Below are positions 8,266 through 16,543 of a stretch of 64,000 bases of DNA, piece by piece. Origin of the DNA: JADGNF01 sp964582085 (GTDB lineage Archaea > Thermoproteota > Bathyarchaeia > Bathyarchaeales > Bathycorpusculaceae). Both the position numbers and the translations under genes were made by a program. The notes under the pieces were generated by a model. The model searched no databases. It saw only the letters and a list, made by a program, of their open reading frames with translations, and had not been told where the DNA came from. Every line of letters begins with the position of its first letter. Positions within the stretch are counted from its first letter, which is position 1. Where the stretch lies: assembly GCA_964582085.1 (NCBI GenBank), contig CAZOPV010000015.1, positions 1 to 64,000 of the forward strand. The letters run 5' to 3'.

Positions 8266-9114
8266 TTGAGCGACAGGAGCAAAAAAGAAAAAACGATTCA
8301 GGAATGGTTTTATGCCTCGGCATCGGATTTAAAGTGCGCAAAAGTACTCTATGATAACAGCCTCTTTCCCGCAGCCATCTATCACCTTCAGCAGAGCAAC
8401 GAAAAGCTCGCCAAAGGACTACTAATAGCAATGGGCTTCTTGTCGCCAAAACGGGCTAAGAATGACTTGAGAATTAAGGAAATCTTGGGTTTCCTGCCTA
8501 AAGAGCCTGCCGCGTACAGGCACAGAACCATGCCGTCTTTCCTTTCCAATGTCGAAAAAACTATTCCATCTATCGACGGATTTTTGAGTTTGATCGAGTC
8601 GAGCGAGCTTGGACCAAGAATACAGGAGTATCATCTCTTGGTCAGAAAAGGCAAAAAAAGTGTCAAGAAGCTTAAGAAAAGACCGTTCAAGCCGGTGGAA
8701 AACGCAGATCAGCTCAAAGGAGAGATTCGTGCGGCAGAAGCTATTCTCAGCGCCCTCGATGACGTCATAAGAAAAATGACCAAAGAAATGGATAAGCTAG
8801 ACCTTCGGGAAGCATATCAAATAGCTAAAAGTTTAGTCAAGGCACAAGGATTCAATGTTGAGGGTGTAGAGCCTCCGAACTTTGGCCAAATAAAGGGAAG
8901 AGTTGTTCACAGCTTCAAGCTTTCGGTTTTAATTGCAATGTCAGTAGCTCTTGCCTCACTCTTGGACCCATTGGAAGCGATAACGCGGTATCCCGACTCT
9001 ATAAGCTCCCGTTTTGACGATGTAAATCCTTATGTTGCCAACTTCGGGGACCTCTGCAAAGCTGTTAATTGCATTCTCGAAAAAAGCCAAGAAATGGTTC
9101 TAAATCAATCTTAG
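8266..9114 (+). CDS. HEPN-like domain protein, AbiV-type resemblance
   Basis: The N-terminus has the helical pattern of HEPN proteins: WFYASASDLKCAKVLYDN (14-31), then FPAAIYHLQQSNEKLAKGLL (34-53) and a hydrophobic stretch. This is the layout of AbiV-like and nucleotidyltransferase-associated HEPNs. A basic pair RHR (85-87) is present, but I see no clear R-x4-6-H ribonuclease motif, so catalysis is uncertain. A second helical half contains a hydrophobic segment (LSVLIAMSVALASLL) that could be buried or membrane-associated. The start is TTG, because the frame has an upstream stop and no ATG or GTG before it. A strong AGGAGG at 8206-8212 is too far away to drive it. Confidence 0.6.
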   Translation: MSDRSKKEKTIQEWFYASASDLKCAKVLYDNSLFPAAIYHLQQSNEKLAKGLLIAMGFLSPKRAKNDLRIKEILGFLPKEPAAYRHRTMPSFLSNVEKTIPSIDGFLSLIESSELGPRIQEYHLLVRKGKKSVKKLKKRPFKPVENADQLKGEIRAAEAILSALDDVIRKMTKEMDKLDLREAYQIAKSLVKAQGFNVEGVEPPNFGQIKGRVVHSFKLSVLIAMSVALASLLDPLEAITRYPDSISSRFDDVNPYVANFGDLCKAVNCILEKSQEMVLNQS

Positions 9115-9207
9115 TAGCAAGATACCACAAAGAAAAGGGGATTTGCGGGAGATTTCGCCACTTAGTCTTCATAGAAGCCATAAAAGATTAACTGGGTGCA
9201 TATAAGA

Positions 9208-9335
9208 CTACTTTCGCTTCCTGAAGACGTGGGCTTCATCTATTTCTGCAATGTATTCAAAGCCAAATTTTCCATACCAAGAAACCTTCTGCTTCGTGTT
9301 CTTTGTCTTAGAAAATGGTTTTATGAGCGGATTTT
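9208..9335 (-). pseudogene. Remnant of a GNAT-like acetyltransferase C-terminus
   Basis: The minus strand encodes about 42 residues bounded by stops, including SWYGKFGFEYIAEIDEAHVF. The pattern W-Y-x-K-F-G-F-E resembles the last conserved segment of GNAT acetyltransferases (Y-E-K-x-G-F). There is no start codon or upstream domain, so it is probably the tail of a deleted gene. A chance match is possible because the segment is short. Confidence 0.33.
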
Positions 9336-9373
9336 ACCTTTAGAAAGTTAAGCCAACGTCAAAGTTTTCGCTA

Positions 9374-9383
9374 AAAATATATC
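9374..9383 (+). promoter_or_regulatory. TATA box of the flavoprotein gene
   Basis: An AAAATATATC element about 50 bases before the TTG at 9427 predicts transcription starting near 9405. This supports the start at 9427 rather than the TTG at 9403, which would lie at or before the start site. Confidence 0.5.
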
Positions 9384-9426
9384 CTAGTGGCTCTATCTAA
9401 CTTTGGGTTCCACGGAGATAACTCCA

Positions 9427-10809
9427 TTGAAATACGACGTCATAATCGTGGGTGCTGGTCCAGCAGGAATTTTCTCAGCATTAGAACTAACCAAAAAAAA
9501 CAAACTCAAAGTCCTGATCCTTGATCGCGGACCAGAAATCGACAACCGCAAGTGCCCCTCCAGCCGAGGACTTGAATGCCACCATTGTGAGCCATGCTCG
9601 GTGCTTTCAGGTTGGGGCGGCGCAGGAGCCTACAGTGACGGAAAACTTACCCTCTCCACCGAAGTAGGCGGATGGCTAAACCAGTACGTTTCCCAAAAAG
9701 AACTGGAAGAACTTGTGAAGTACGTCGACGACGTTTACCTGAAATTTGGGGCAAGCGAACAAGTCTACGGTGGAGACGCCGATAAAGTGGATGAAATTGA
9801 ACGGCAAGCCGCCGCCGCAGGATTGCGCCTTATCCGCCAAGTAGTTCGCCACATGGGCACTGAAAAGTGCGCCGAAACCCTGCGTATGATGCGCAAAGAG
9901 CTTGACGACAAAATCACGTTCATACCCAAATCTGACGTAAAAGGGCTCATAATAGAGAACCAGACTATCAAAGGGGTAGAGACTGAAAGTGGCGAAAAGT
10001 ACTGGGGAAAATACGTGATAGTTGCGCCTGGCAGAGGCGGCGCAGAATGGCTACAAACTGAAGCTCAACTTCACGGCTTAAAAACAGTAAATAACCCCGT
10101 TGATGTAGGCGTCCGCGTGGAAGTTTCGGCCACTGCCCTAGAAAAACTCACCCAAACCCTCTACGAGCCCAAACTGGTTTACTACTCCAAACTCTTCGAC
10201 GACATGGTGAGAACGTTCTGTGTTTCCCCCTACGGCGAAGTCACAACCGAATCCTACGACGGCGTACTCACAGTTAACGGCCAGAGCTACGCTGAAAGAA
10301 AAACTGACAACACAAACTTCGCAGTGCTAGTCAGCACCTCCTTCACTGAACCGTTTAGGGAACCAATCGCCTACGGAAAATACATTGCACGCCTGTCAAA
10401 TCTCCTCAGCGGCGGCGTCATGGTTCAACGTCTCGGTGACTTGGTTGCAGGTCGGCGCTCTACTCCCGAGCGAATAGCCCGTAGCATAGTCCGACCATCG
10501 CTTAAAAACGCTACCCCAGGCGATTTAAGTTTCGTTTTACCCTACCGTTACCTCTCTGACATACGTGAGATGCTTCAAGCACTCGATGTAATCGCCCCAG
10601 GAGTTCACTCACGGGATACGTTGCTCTACGGCGTTGAAGTCAAGTTTTACTCGTCCCACCTACAGCTAACCAACACGTTGGAAAGCAAAATCCACAATAT
10701 GTTCACCATAGGAGACGGAGCAGGCGTTACCCGCGGGCTCATCCAAGCTTCAGCTTCAGGCGTCATAGTTGCAAGGGAAATCATGAAGCGAGAGAAGTTG
10801 AAGGCATAA
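9427..10809 (+). CDS. FAD-dependent dehydrogenase (COG2509-like)
   Basis: This 460-residue flavoprotein opens with the dinucleotide-binding motif VGAGPAG (8-14). It continues with a Cys-rich segment (C43, C51, C54, C57) preceding SGWGGAGAYSDGKL, a combination typical of uncharacterised FAD-dependent dehydrogenases of the COG2509 type. A second FAD contact, TIGDGAGVTRGLIQAS, is near the C-terminus. The substrate is unknown. I chose TTG at 9427 because GGAGA lies 8 bases upstream and the TATA box at 9374 predicts a start site near 9405. It ends 3 bases before the next gene, so it may be co-transcribed with the SPFH cluster. Confidence 0.85.
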   Translation: MKYDVIIVGAGPAGIFSALELTKKNKLKVLILDRGPEIDNRKCPSSRGLECHHCEPCSVLSGWGGAGAYSDGKLTLSTEVGGWLNQYVSQKELEELVKYVDDVYLKFGASEQVYGGDADKVDEIERQAAAAGLRLIRQVVRHMGTEKCAETLRMMRKELDDKITFIPKSDVKGLIIENQTIKGVETESGEKYWGKYVIVAPGRGGAEWLQTEAQLHGLKTVNNPVDVGVRVEVSATALEKLTQTLYEPKLVYYSKLFDDMVRTFCVSPYGEVTTESYDGVLTVNGQSYAERKTDNTNFAVLVSTSFTEPFREPIAYGKYIARLSNLLSGGVMVQRLGDLVAGRRSTPERIARSIVRPSLKNATPGDLSFVLPYRYLSDIREMLQALDVIAPGVHSRDTLLYGVEVKFYSSHLQLTNTLESKIHNMFTIGDGAGVTRGLIQASASGVIVAREIMKREKLKA

Positions 10810-10812
10810 AAA

Positions 10813-11568
10813 ATGGCTGCAGTTGCTCAAAACATCAAGTGCAGCCACTGCGGCGCCCCAGTTGATTTCAAAGCAGGCGAAATCATAGCCACATGCAAAT
10901 ACTGCGGCTTCACCACGGTTATACAGACAGGCGTCGCCTTCACTTTCGACCACTCAGTTTTGCTTAACAAATTTGATCAAACCCAAATCGAAACGCCGAT
11001 AAAAGCTTGGATGCAAAGTGGCTTTCTCAAACCCGTTGACCTCGCCAAAAAATCCAAAATTACCGAGAAGAGCTTGGTGTATTTGCCGTTTTGGGTAGTT
11101 TCGGTTGAAGTTAAAACAACCTACAAAGGTATATTCGAACGTATCACTCCTGCCATCGTCAAGGATGGTAAAATAGAAAGAGAGTACAACTGGCTAGTTT
11201 TAGCTAGGAAAGCCTCAGATTTTCCCACAAGAGAATATAATATTCCACTGGAAGGTAAGGTTCCCTACGATTTTAGGAAAATCGAGGGCTTCGCAAGGGT
11301 TCTAAACAGCGAAGTCGACCGCGATTCAGCGCTGGAGCTTGCCCGAACCCAAATTGAGACGCACCACAGATTTCTGCTTCAGGAAGATGTAGATAAAATC
11401 ATAGAATCTCGCACGGAAATAAGCTTAAAGCAAATGGTTTACCTGCATGCACCCATCTGGTTCATAACCTACAAGTACAAGGAGCAGACTTTTCAACTCT
11501 TAATCGATGGTGCAACAGGCACCGCCATTAGAGGGGACATACCCTCTTCGAAGTTTGGTTTGCTATAA
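10813..11568 (+). CDS. Zinc-ribbon protein of unknown function, SPFH cluster
   Basis: This 251-residue protein starts with a zinc ribbon (C10-x2-C13, C28-x2-C31) and continues with a mixed alpha/beta domain that I cannot assign. Two short hydrophobic strands (LVYLPFWVVSVEV and MVYLHAPIWFITYKY) each carry a P-F/I-W motif, which suggests an internal duplication of a beta-rich unit. No transmembrane helix is obvious. The gene starts 3 bases after the flavoprotein stop and is followed within 62 bases by the coiled-coil and SPFH genes. It probably works with the SPFH assembly, but that is inferred from the operon only. Confidence 0.72.
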   Translation: MAAVAQNIKCSHCGAPVDFKAGEIIATCKYCGFTTVIQTGVAFTFDHSVLLNKFDQTQIETPIKAWMQSGFLKPVDLAKKSKITEKSLVYLPFWVVSVEVKTTYKGIFERITPAIVKDGKIEREYNWLVLARKASDFPTREYNIPLEGKVPYDFRKIEGFARVLNSEVDRDSALELARTQIETHHRFLLQEDVDKIIESRTEISLKQMVYLHAPIWFITYKYKEQTFQLLIDGATGTAIRGDIPSSKFGLL

Positions 11569-11630
11569 AACAAACTTTAAAAGCGAGCCTCTATCTATGA
11601 ACGCCTATAAAAAAGGCGGGAGAATAACTG

Positions 11631-12167
11631 GTGAGCGAGAAAAAAGATGTATATTCAAAGGCGAAAAGCCAAATGCGCCTTTCAGAACGAATAGCCACGT
11701 TCATCCCTGGTTTTAGAGGATACAAAGAGAAAGAGCTACGCCGCGAATCTGACAAATTAATCCGCAATCACTTAAATCTGAACCTTTCGACACTGAAAAC
11801 TGATCTAAAAACGGCTGCGCAGCAATTGTCGGACCGCCGCTACCTAGACATCTTAACTGACATGGACAGGTTAGTCGCAAAAATGGATCGTATAGTTGAG
11901 AAAGTGAATCACGCTTCTTACGGTTATACCGGATTTTTTGATGTTGTCAAGGTTAAAGAAGAAAACCTCGACAGAATGCTCACTTTCGACGCTGAACTAA
12001 TTGATAAAGTGAACAGTTTAGCCACAGAAATAACTGCTTTTAAAGCTGAATTAAGCAGCGGTGAAACTAAAAACTTGAAAACAAAAATCCAAAACCTAAC
12101 AGACAAACTAGCCGACTTTGAGGAAGCCTTTGACAAAAGAGCAGAAGCGATTTTAGGAGTGATCTAA
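11631..12167 (+). CDS. Coiled-coil protein, SPFH cluster
   Basis: This 178-residue protein has a basic N-terminus (FIPGFRGYKEKELRRESDKL) followed by long heptad-like helices (LKTDLKTAAQQLSDRRYLD, then about 110-170) predicted to form coiled coil. The N-terminal pattern with GFRGY resembles small archaeal and bacterial proteins that accompany SPFH or virion-core-like proteins. That likeness is from memory and loose. The start is GTG with GGGAG upstream. Its stop is only 2 bases before the SPFH start, so the two are tightly coupled. It may be a structural or adaptor partner of the SPFH protein. Confidence 0.68.
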   Translation: MSEKKDVYSKAKSQMRLSERIATFIPGFRGYKEKELRRESDKLIRNHLNLNLSTLKTDLKTAAQQLSDRRYLDILTDMDRLVAKMDRIVEKVNHASYGYTGFFDVVKVKEENLDRMLTFDAELIDKVNSLATEITAFKAELSSGETKNLKTKIQNLTDKLADFEEAFDKRAEAILGVI

Positions 12168-12169
12168 AC

Positions 12170-13150
12170 ATGCCACAAATTATTGAATGGCAAAACCCTG
12201 GACCAGACGACATCGTCTGGAGATACCCCAACGAAGAAATCACATGGGGCGCCCAACTTATCGTGCATGAATATGAGATGGCAGTGTTTTTCCGAGACGG
12301 CAAAGCCTACGACGTGTTCAACGCTGGTCGACACACCTTAACCACTTTAAATTTGCCTCTACTCACCAGCTTGCTAACTCGTCTTGCTGGCTTTGGCGGA
12401 CAGAAACCCTTCAAAGCTAGTGTCATATTCATAAGCACCAAAGTCTTTGCTGGAAAATACGGCACCCGTGCGCAAACCACCGAGCTTGCTCCTCTTCAAG
12501 TGTTTGGGCAATTCTGGTTTAAAGTGGAAAACGCCTCTTTATTTGTGAACGAAGTTGTCGGTGGACAGAGAGCTTACACCACAGAGGGCGTAAACAACTA
12601 CCTCCGTGGGTTCCTCAACGAAAAAATAATCGATGAGCTTTCTCACTACGATCTAGTGACGGTGTTCACACGCCTAGACGAAACTTCAGTCATCGTGAAA
12701 AACTCAGTGATGGACTACTTCAAGCGGCTAGGCATCGAACTAAGTGACCTGCGGTTTGAAGGCGTAGACACCACACCGGAATACCGTGAGCGCCTCTTCT
12801 GGCTCAAAACAGGCAAGTCTTCACCCGAAGAAGTTCTGCGCATGGAAACCCTGAAAAGCGCAGCTGAATCCCTTGGAAAATCAGGCGGCGGCGCTGCTTT
12901 GGGAACGGGCATGGTGCTCATTCCACAAATCATGACTCCTGCAGGTCCAACACAAGCCCCTGCAGCAGCGCTGGTTATTTGCCCGAAATGCAGTGCTAGG
13001 ATCCCAGCTACTTCCAAATTCTGCCCCGAATGTGGGAATCCCCTCGTGCCATCTGCGGCGGGAGCTATCAATTGTCCTAAATGTGGCAAATCAATCCCAG
13101 CGCAATCAAAATTCTGTCCCGAATGTGGCACCACAATTTCTTCAACATAA
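12170..13150 (+). CDS. SPFH-domain protein with two C-terminal zinc ribbons
   Basis: This 326-residue protein is of the virion core/YdjI-like SPFH type: IIEWQNPGPDDIVWRYP (4-20), an SPFH/band-7-like beta domain to about residue 200, a short linker, then two zinc ribbons (C271, C274, C285, C288 and C302, C305, C316, C319). Such proteins form oligomeric scaffolds, usually near membranes, but the biochemical role is unknown. The paired zinc ribbons share the K-F-C-P-E-C-G pattern and look like a tandem duplication. The gene is coupled to the upstream coiled-coil gene (2-base gap, GGAGTGAT ribosome-binding site). It is followed after 12 bases by a small membrane protein that could anchor it. Confidence 0.83.
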   Translation: MPQIIEWQNPGPDDIVWRYPNEEITWGAQLIVHEYEMAVFFRDGKAYDVFNAGRHTLTTLNLPLLTSLLTRLAGFGGQKPFKASVIFISTKVFAGKYGTRAQTTELAPLQVFGQFWFKVENASLFVNEVVGGQRAYTTEGVNNYLRGFLNEKIIDELSHYDLVTVFTRLDETSVIVKNSVMDYFKRLGIELSDLRFEGVDTTPEYRERLFWLKTGKSSPEEVLRMETLKSAAESLGKSGGGAALGTGMVLIPQIMTPAGPTQAPAAALVICPKCSARIPATSKFCPECGNPLVPSAAGAINCPKCGKSIPAQSKFCPECGTTISST

Positions 13151-13162
13151 GGCAGACTCTAT

Positions 13163-13501
13163 ATGACAGAGTATAGACGAACCCTCACCACAATCGGCGC
13201 CTTCTTTTTAATTCTCACAGTTGCCATACTGCTTTACGCCGTAAATGCCATAAGCTTGACTTTGTTTGCTCCTTTAGTTCTGGTGTTTTTTGGCGTTTGG
13301 ATGCTGATTTCAGCAGGTGTGTACGGTGTTACCCCTCAGAAGTATACACGCAGTGCCTTTAGCACAATGAGTTTAGGTTTGCTATTAATTGCAGTGGGCG
13401 GTGCATGGTATCTGCTTAGTTTCAACTGGTTGTATTCTTTATCTTTAATACTGCTCGTCATAACTGCCTTAATCTTAGCATTGGCGGTAAAAAACAAGTA
13501 A
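13163..13501 (+). CDS. Small four-helix membrane protein
   Basis: This 112-residue protein is almost entirely hydrophobic, with four predicted transmembrane helices (about 10-28, 31-53, 68-85 and 88-108) and a short basic C-terminus. No family motif is recognised. It is the last gene of the flavoprotein/zinc-ribbon/coiled-coil/SPFH run, 12 bases after the SPFH gene. A membrane anchor role for that assembly is a reasonable inference. The next gene (lysS) has its own ribosome-binding site after a 66-base gap. Confidence 0.72.
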   Translation: MTEYRRTLTTIGAFFLILTVAILLYAVNAISLTLFAPLVLVFFGVWMLISAGVYGVTPQKYTRSAFSTMSLGLLLIAVGGAWYLLSFNWLYSLSLILLVITALILALAVKNK

Positions 13502-13567
13502 AAGCGTTTTTGCTCTAAACGTTTTTCTATTTCATTGCGTAGTCACTGTTGCAAGAGGGTCGCAGTT

Positions 13568-15166
13568 ATGAGCGAAGAAATCATAGGACATGGGACATGG
13601 TATGACATGATGGCCCAGAAAGTAATCCAACGCGAAAAGAAACTGGGCAGAAGTATAAGTTTAATAAGAACTGAAATGGGGTTAGGTGCTTCAGGGTTCC
13701 CTCACATCGGCAGTCTCGGTGATGCAGCGCGCTCTTACGCTGTTACTTTAGCCCTCAGAAACATGGGTTATAACTCGGAGTTAGTGGCCTACTGTGACGA
13801 CAAAGACGGTTTACGCAAGGTTCCAGCAGGGTTACCCAAATCTCTGGAGAAATATCTAGGATTTCCCGTGTCCAGCATACCTGACCCTTTTGGATGCCAC
13901 GAAAGTTTCGGCAAACACATGAGTTCACTTTTGCTGGAGTCTTTGGACAAATGTGGCATCGAGTACCGTTACATGTCTGCCAAAGACGTCTATGACAAAG
14001 GCTTAATGCTCAACGAAATCCGAACAATATTACTCAACGCCAAGAAAGTGGGCGAAATCGTCAAAGAAGAAGTTGGGCAAGAACGGTACACTGAGGTTTT
14101 GCCTTTTTTCCCTGTCTGTGAAAAGTGCGGACGCATCTACACCACTAAATCTTTGGAGTTTGAACCTAAAACAGACAAAGTTCTCTATGCTTGTGAGGGT
14201 CTAGAAATCAGAGGCAAACTTATTGAAGGTTGTGGACACAAAGGAGAAGTCGACATAGCCCACGGCTCGGGAAAGCTTAGCTGGAAGAGCGAGTTTGCTG
14301 CACGGTGGAAAGCTTTTGACATCAGGTTTGAAGCCTACGGCAAAGACATAGCTGATTCGGTTCGCATTAACGACCGTATCTGTCGTGAGGTTCTTTGTTA
14401 CGAGCCTCCATCTCATGCAAAGTACGAGATGTTTCTTGATAAGGGCGGAAAGAAGATCTCCAAGTCTTCAGGTAACGTTTTTACGCCTCAGGTTTGGTTC
14501 AAGTATGGTTCTCCTCAGTCTCTGTTGCTGCTCATGTTGAAACGGTTTGTAGGCACCCGTACATTAGATGTTTCTGATATTCCTTCTTACATGAACGAAT
14601 TAGATGCGCTGGAGGATGTTTACTTCGGTAAGAAAGTGGTTCAAGACAAAAAGGAACTGGTGAAGTTGCGTGGGTTGTATTTATACTGCTGGGTGATGAA
14701 ACCGCCAACAAAAGCAAGCCTCCACGTTCCCTATAATCTACTGGCGTTTCTGGCAAAAATGGCTCCTAAAGACTCAGCTGAAGTTTTCATCGCCGAGAAA
14801 CTGCAAAGCTACGGTTACCTACAGAAGAATCAGTCAATTGAGTCAGATTTGAGAAGACGCATCGAATACGCATTCAACTGGATTGTCGATTTTGAAGAAA
14901 TCAAAGAAACCACAACGACCCTTACTTTGGAGGAGAAAAAAGCCATTGGAGCTCTGATTGCGATCTTGGCAAACGAAGAAAACCCTGACAAAATCCAAAA
15001 CGCCATATTCAACGTTGCAAAAGACAACAATCTCAAACCTGCCGCCTTCTTCAGAACCCTCTACACCATTCTTCTGGGCACGCCGCAAGGACCCCGCTTA
15101 GGTCCCTACGTGCTGGCAATGGGTCGAAAGAACGTTATTGCCGCACTAAAACGCGCCCTAACTTAA
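13568..15166 (+). CDS. lysS: Class I lysyl-tRNA synthetase
   Basis: This enzyme charges tRNA-Lys. The class I form is typical of most archaea. The HIGH-type motif PHIG is at about 45-48 within GASGFPHIGSLG, and the KMSKS-type motif KKISKSSG is near residue 295. A cysteine-rich insert (CEKCGRIY and the later C-E-G/C-G pattern) precedes the KMSKS loop, as expected. The length of 532 residues is normal. ATG at 13568 is preferred because GAGGGT lies 7 bases upstream. An upstream TTG at 13535 has no such support. The gene is monocistronic, with convergent transcription against the membrane protein downstream. Confidence 0.95.
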   Translation: MSEEIIGHGTWYDMMAQKVIQREKKLGRSISLIRTEMGLGASGFPHIGSLGDAARSYAVTLALRNMGYNSELVAYCDDKDGLRKVPAGLPKSLEKYLGFPVSSIPDPFGCHESFGKHMSSLLLESLDKCGIEYRYMSAKDVYDKGLMLNEIRTILLNAKKVGEIVKEEVGQERYTEVLPFFPVCEKCGRIYTTKSLEFEPKTDKVLYACEGLEIRGKLIEGCGHKGEVDIAHGSGKLSWKSEFAARWKAFDIRFEAYGKDIADSVRINDRICREVLCYEPPSHAKYEMFLDKGGKKISKSSGNVFTPQVWFKYGSPQSLLLLMLKRFVGTRTLDVSDIPSYMNELDALEDVYFGKKVVQDKKELVKLRGLYLYCWVMKPPTKASLHVPYNLLAFLAKMAPKDSAEVFIAEKLQSYGYLQKNQSIESDLRRRIEYAFNWIVDFEEIKETTTTLTLEEKKAIGALIAILANEENPDKIQNAIFNVAKDNNLKPAAFFRTLYTILLGTPQGPRLGPYVLAMGRKNVIAALKRALT

Positions 15167-15281
15167 GGGCCCCCGATCTTTTTCATTTTACCTTTTTGTC
15201 TTATACTTGCTTTCAAGGACTTACTGTTAACACTGACAAAGTCAAAAATAAAAAAAGGTGGTTTAGAGCTCAGAGAGCATC

Positions 15282-15833
15282 TTAATTTAGTTGGTTTCCA
15301 CAGTGAGGGCAGAATTTCACGTTTTCGTTGACTACACGGCCACACTTGGGGCAGATTCTTGTTATGTTTTGTGGGGCAGTTGGTGGTGCATATGGTGGTG
15401 GAGCGTAGGGTTGTTGTGGCGCGTAACCATATGGTTGACCCGCCATGGGGATGGGTTTGTACACTAAGGCTAATATGCCGCCTATGAACGCTAACAGTCC
15501 GCCCACGCCAATGATTGAGAAGACGAGAATCAAAGCGCCCCATTTTGTATGTTCCATCGGGTTCGCATTCAATTTTCTCGCGAAAACAATGACAAGTATG
15601 GACGTTATCAGCATCCAGATGCCAAAGCCAAGCAAGGTCGTCCAGCCCCAACCAAACATGCCCAAGTCAACACCGTAGTAATAACCATAGTAATACGAAT
15701 AGTCGCTTAGCGCCATATACGCCATTATGCCAAACGCCAAGAAAGCTAACGAAGCAAGCAAGCCGATTATGCCGCCCAGTAATGAAAGTACATATGCTGC
15801 GGTTGGTTTGTTTTGAACTTGTTGATATACCAT
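15282..15833 (-). CDS. Membrane protein with Pro/Tyr-rich linker and C-terminal zinc ribbon
   Basis: This 183-residue protein has three or four hydrophobic helices in its first 120 residues, a Tyr-rich loop (SDYSYYYGYYYG), then a Pro/Tyr/Gln-rich linker and a zinc ribbon (CPKCGRVV and CPHCG). The layout of membrane part, flexible linker and zinc ribbon is common among archaeal proteins of unknown function. GGAG lies 8 bases before the ATG. It is convergent with lysS. A similar tail style occurs in the membrane protein at 51793-52233, but without the zinc ribbon. Confidence 0.75.
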   Translation of the reverse strand: MVYQQVQNKPTAAYVLSLLGGIIGLLASLAFLAFGIMAYMALSDYSYYYGYYYGVDLGMFGWGWTTLLGFGIWMLITSILVIVFARKLNANPMEHTKWGALILVFSIIGVGGLLAFIGGILALVYKPIPMAGQPYGYAPQQPYAPPPYAPPTAPQNITRICPKCGRVVNENVKFCPHCGNQLN

Positions 15834-16000
15834 TTCAAATTCTCCTTTCTATTTCTCCATTTCTGTTAAGGTTAGTATAAAAGATTTGTGACATCAAGCC
15901 CAAAAGGGCTCAACCCCTCTGTTGCGAGCAATGAAGCTGAAATGGCGGGGCATATTTAGGGTTGCTTTTTATTGATCCGTTTTTTAGGTTTGAACTTCTA

Positions 16001-16010
16001 AGTTTTAATA
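16001..16010 (+). promoter_or_regulatory. TATA-like box upstream of tRNA-Arg
   Basis: AGTTTTAATA lies about 45 bases before the mature tRNA 5' end, a plausible distance for an archaeal tRNA promoter with a short leader. Confidence 0.4.
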
Positions 16011-16054
16011 GGACACTTACGATTTTGTCTAAAAGACAACAACGCAGCTGGTGG

Positions 16055-16133
16055 GGGCTCGTAGTCTAGTACGGATTATGACACCGGCCTGCGGAGCCGG
16101 AGGCCCTGGGTTCAAATCCCAGCGGGCCCGCCA
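16055..16133 (+). tRNA. tRNA-Arg (anticodon GCG)
   Basis: A complete cloverleaf folds from the sequence. The acceptor stem GGGCTCG pairs with CGGGCCC (one G-U), the D arm follows, and the anticodon stem CCGGC/GCCGG closes the loop CTGCGGA with anticodon GCG. A 5-base variable region and T arm CTGGG-TTCAAAT-CCCAG come next. The discriminator is G and the CCA end is encoded. No intron interrupts the anticodon loop. It reads the arginine codons CGC and CGT. A T-rich stretch shortly downstream could end transcription. Confidence 0.95.
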
Positions 16134-16543
16134 CTTTCCAATCTTTTGCGTTAAAGAAAATTTTTGTGGTTGGCGTTAACAAGAGCCTCACAGATAACGT
16201 TTACTTTTAACTGTAGCGCCAAAATGCAATGGTAATTTTAGATTTTAACAGTTAGTTTTTCAGGTCTCTATCAGTAATCTGGCAAAGCTATTATTCAACC
16301 CTCTAAACAACCTCCTTTAAGTAACGCATTTTTATGTGGACTATAAGGTCAGTATTGATTTGCATTTTCCGTTAAGGCGCTAAAACTACCAAAAATGTCC
16401 TAGCAAAAGCCTTAGCTAACTTAAATTTAACAACTTGAAGGGCAATTATTGATACTTATAACCTAAACGTACTACTCAAGATCAAGGGCAATTCTTAAAT
16501 CATTTCAAAAAGACTAATTATTCACCTTTTATGAGGCTACTTT
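16134..16543. other. Long intergenic region before glutamate dehydrogenase
   Basis: About 410 bases with no ORF I can support on either strand. It is A/T-rich and contains an ACTTATAACC element near 16451-16460 that could be a TATA box, implying a leader of roughly 60 bases for the gdhA message. The GAGG ribosome-binding site lies 7 bases before the gdhA ATG. I see no repeats or structured RNA. Confidence 0.45.

Larger units (their letters stand above)
9115..9426. other. Intergenic region with a decayed ORF and a TATA box
   Basis: About 310 bases without an intact gene. The region contains a minus-strand frame resembling the end of an acetyltransferase (9208-9335) and the TATA box of the following flavoprotein gene (9374-9383). 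Nothing else is recognisable. Confidence 0.5.

Noticed and set aside
1..9400. CRISPR array near the cas genes
   Set aside because: No set of evenly spaced 25-40 base repeats is visible on either strand. The array, if any, lies outside the window.
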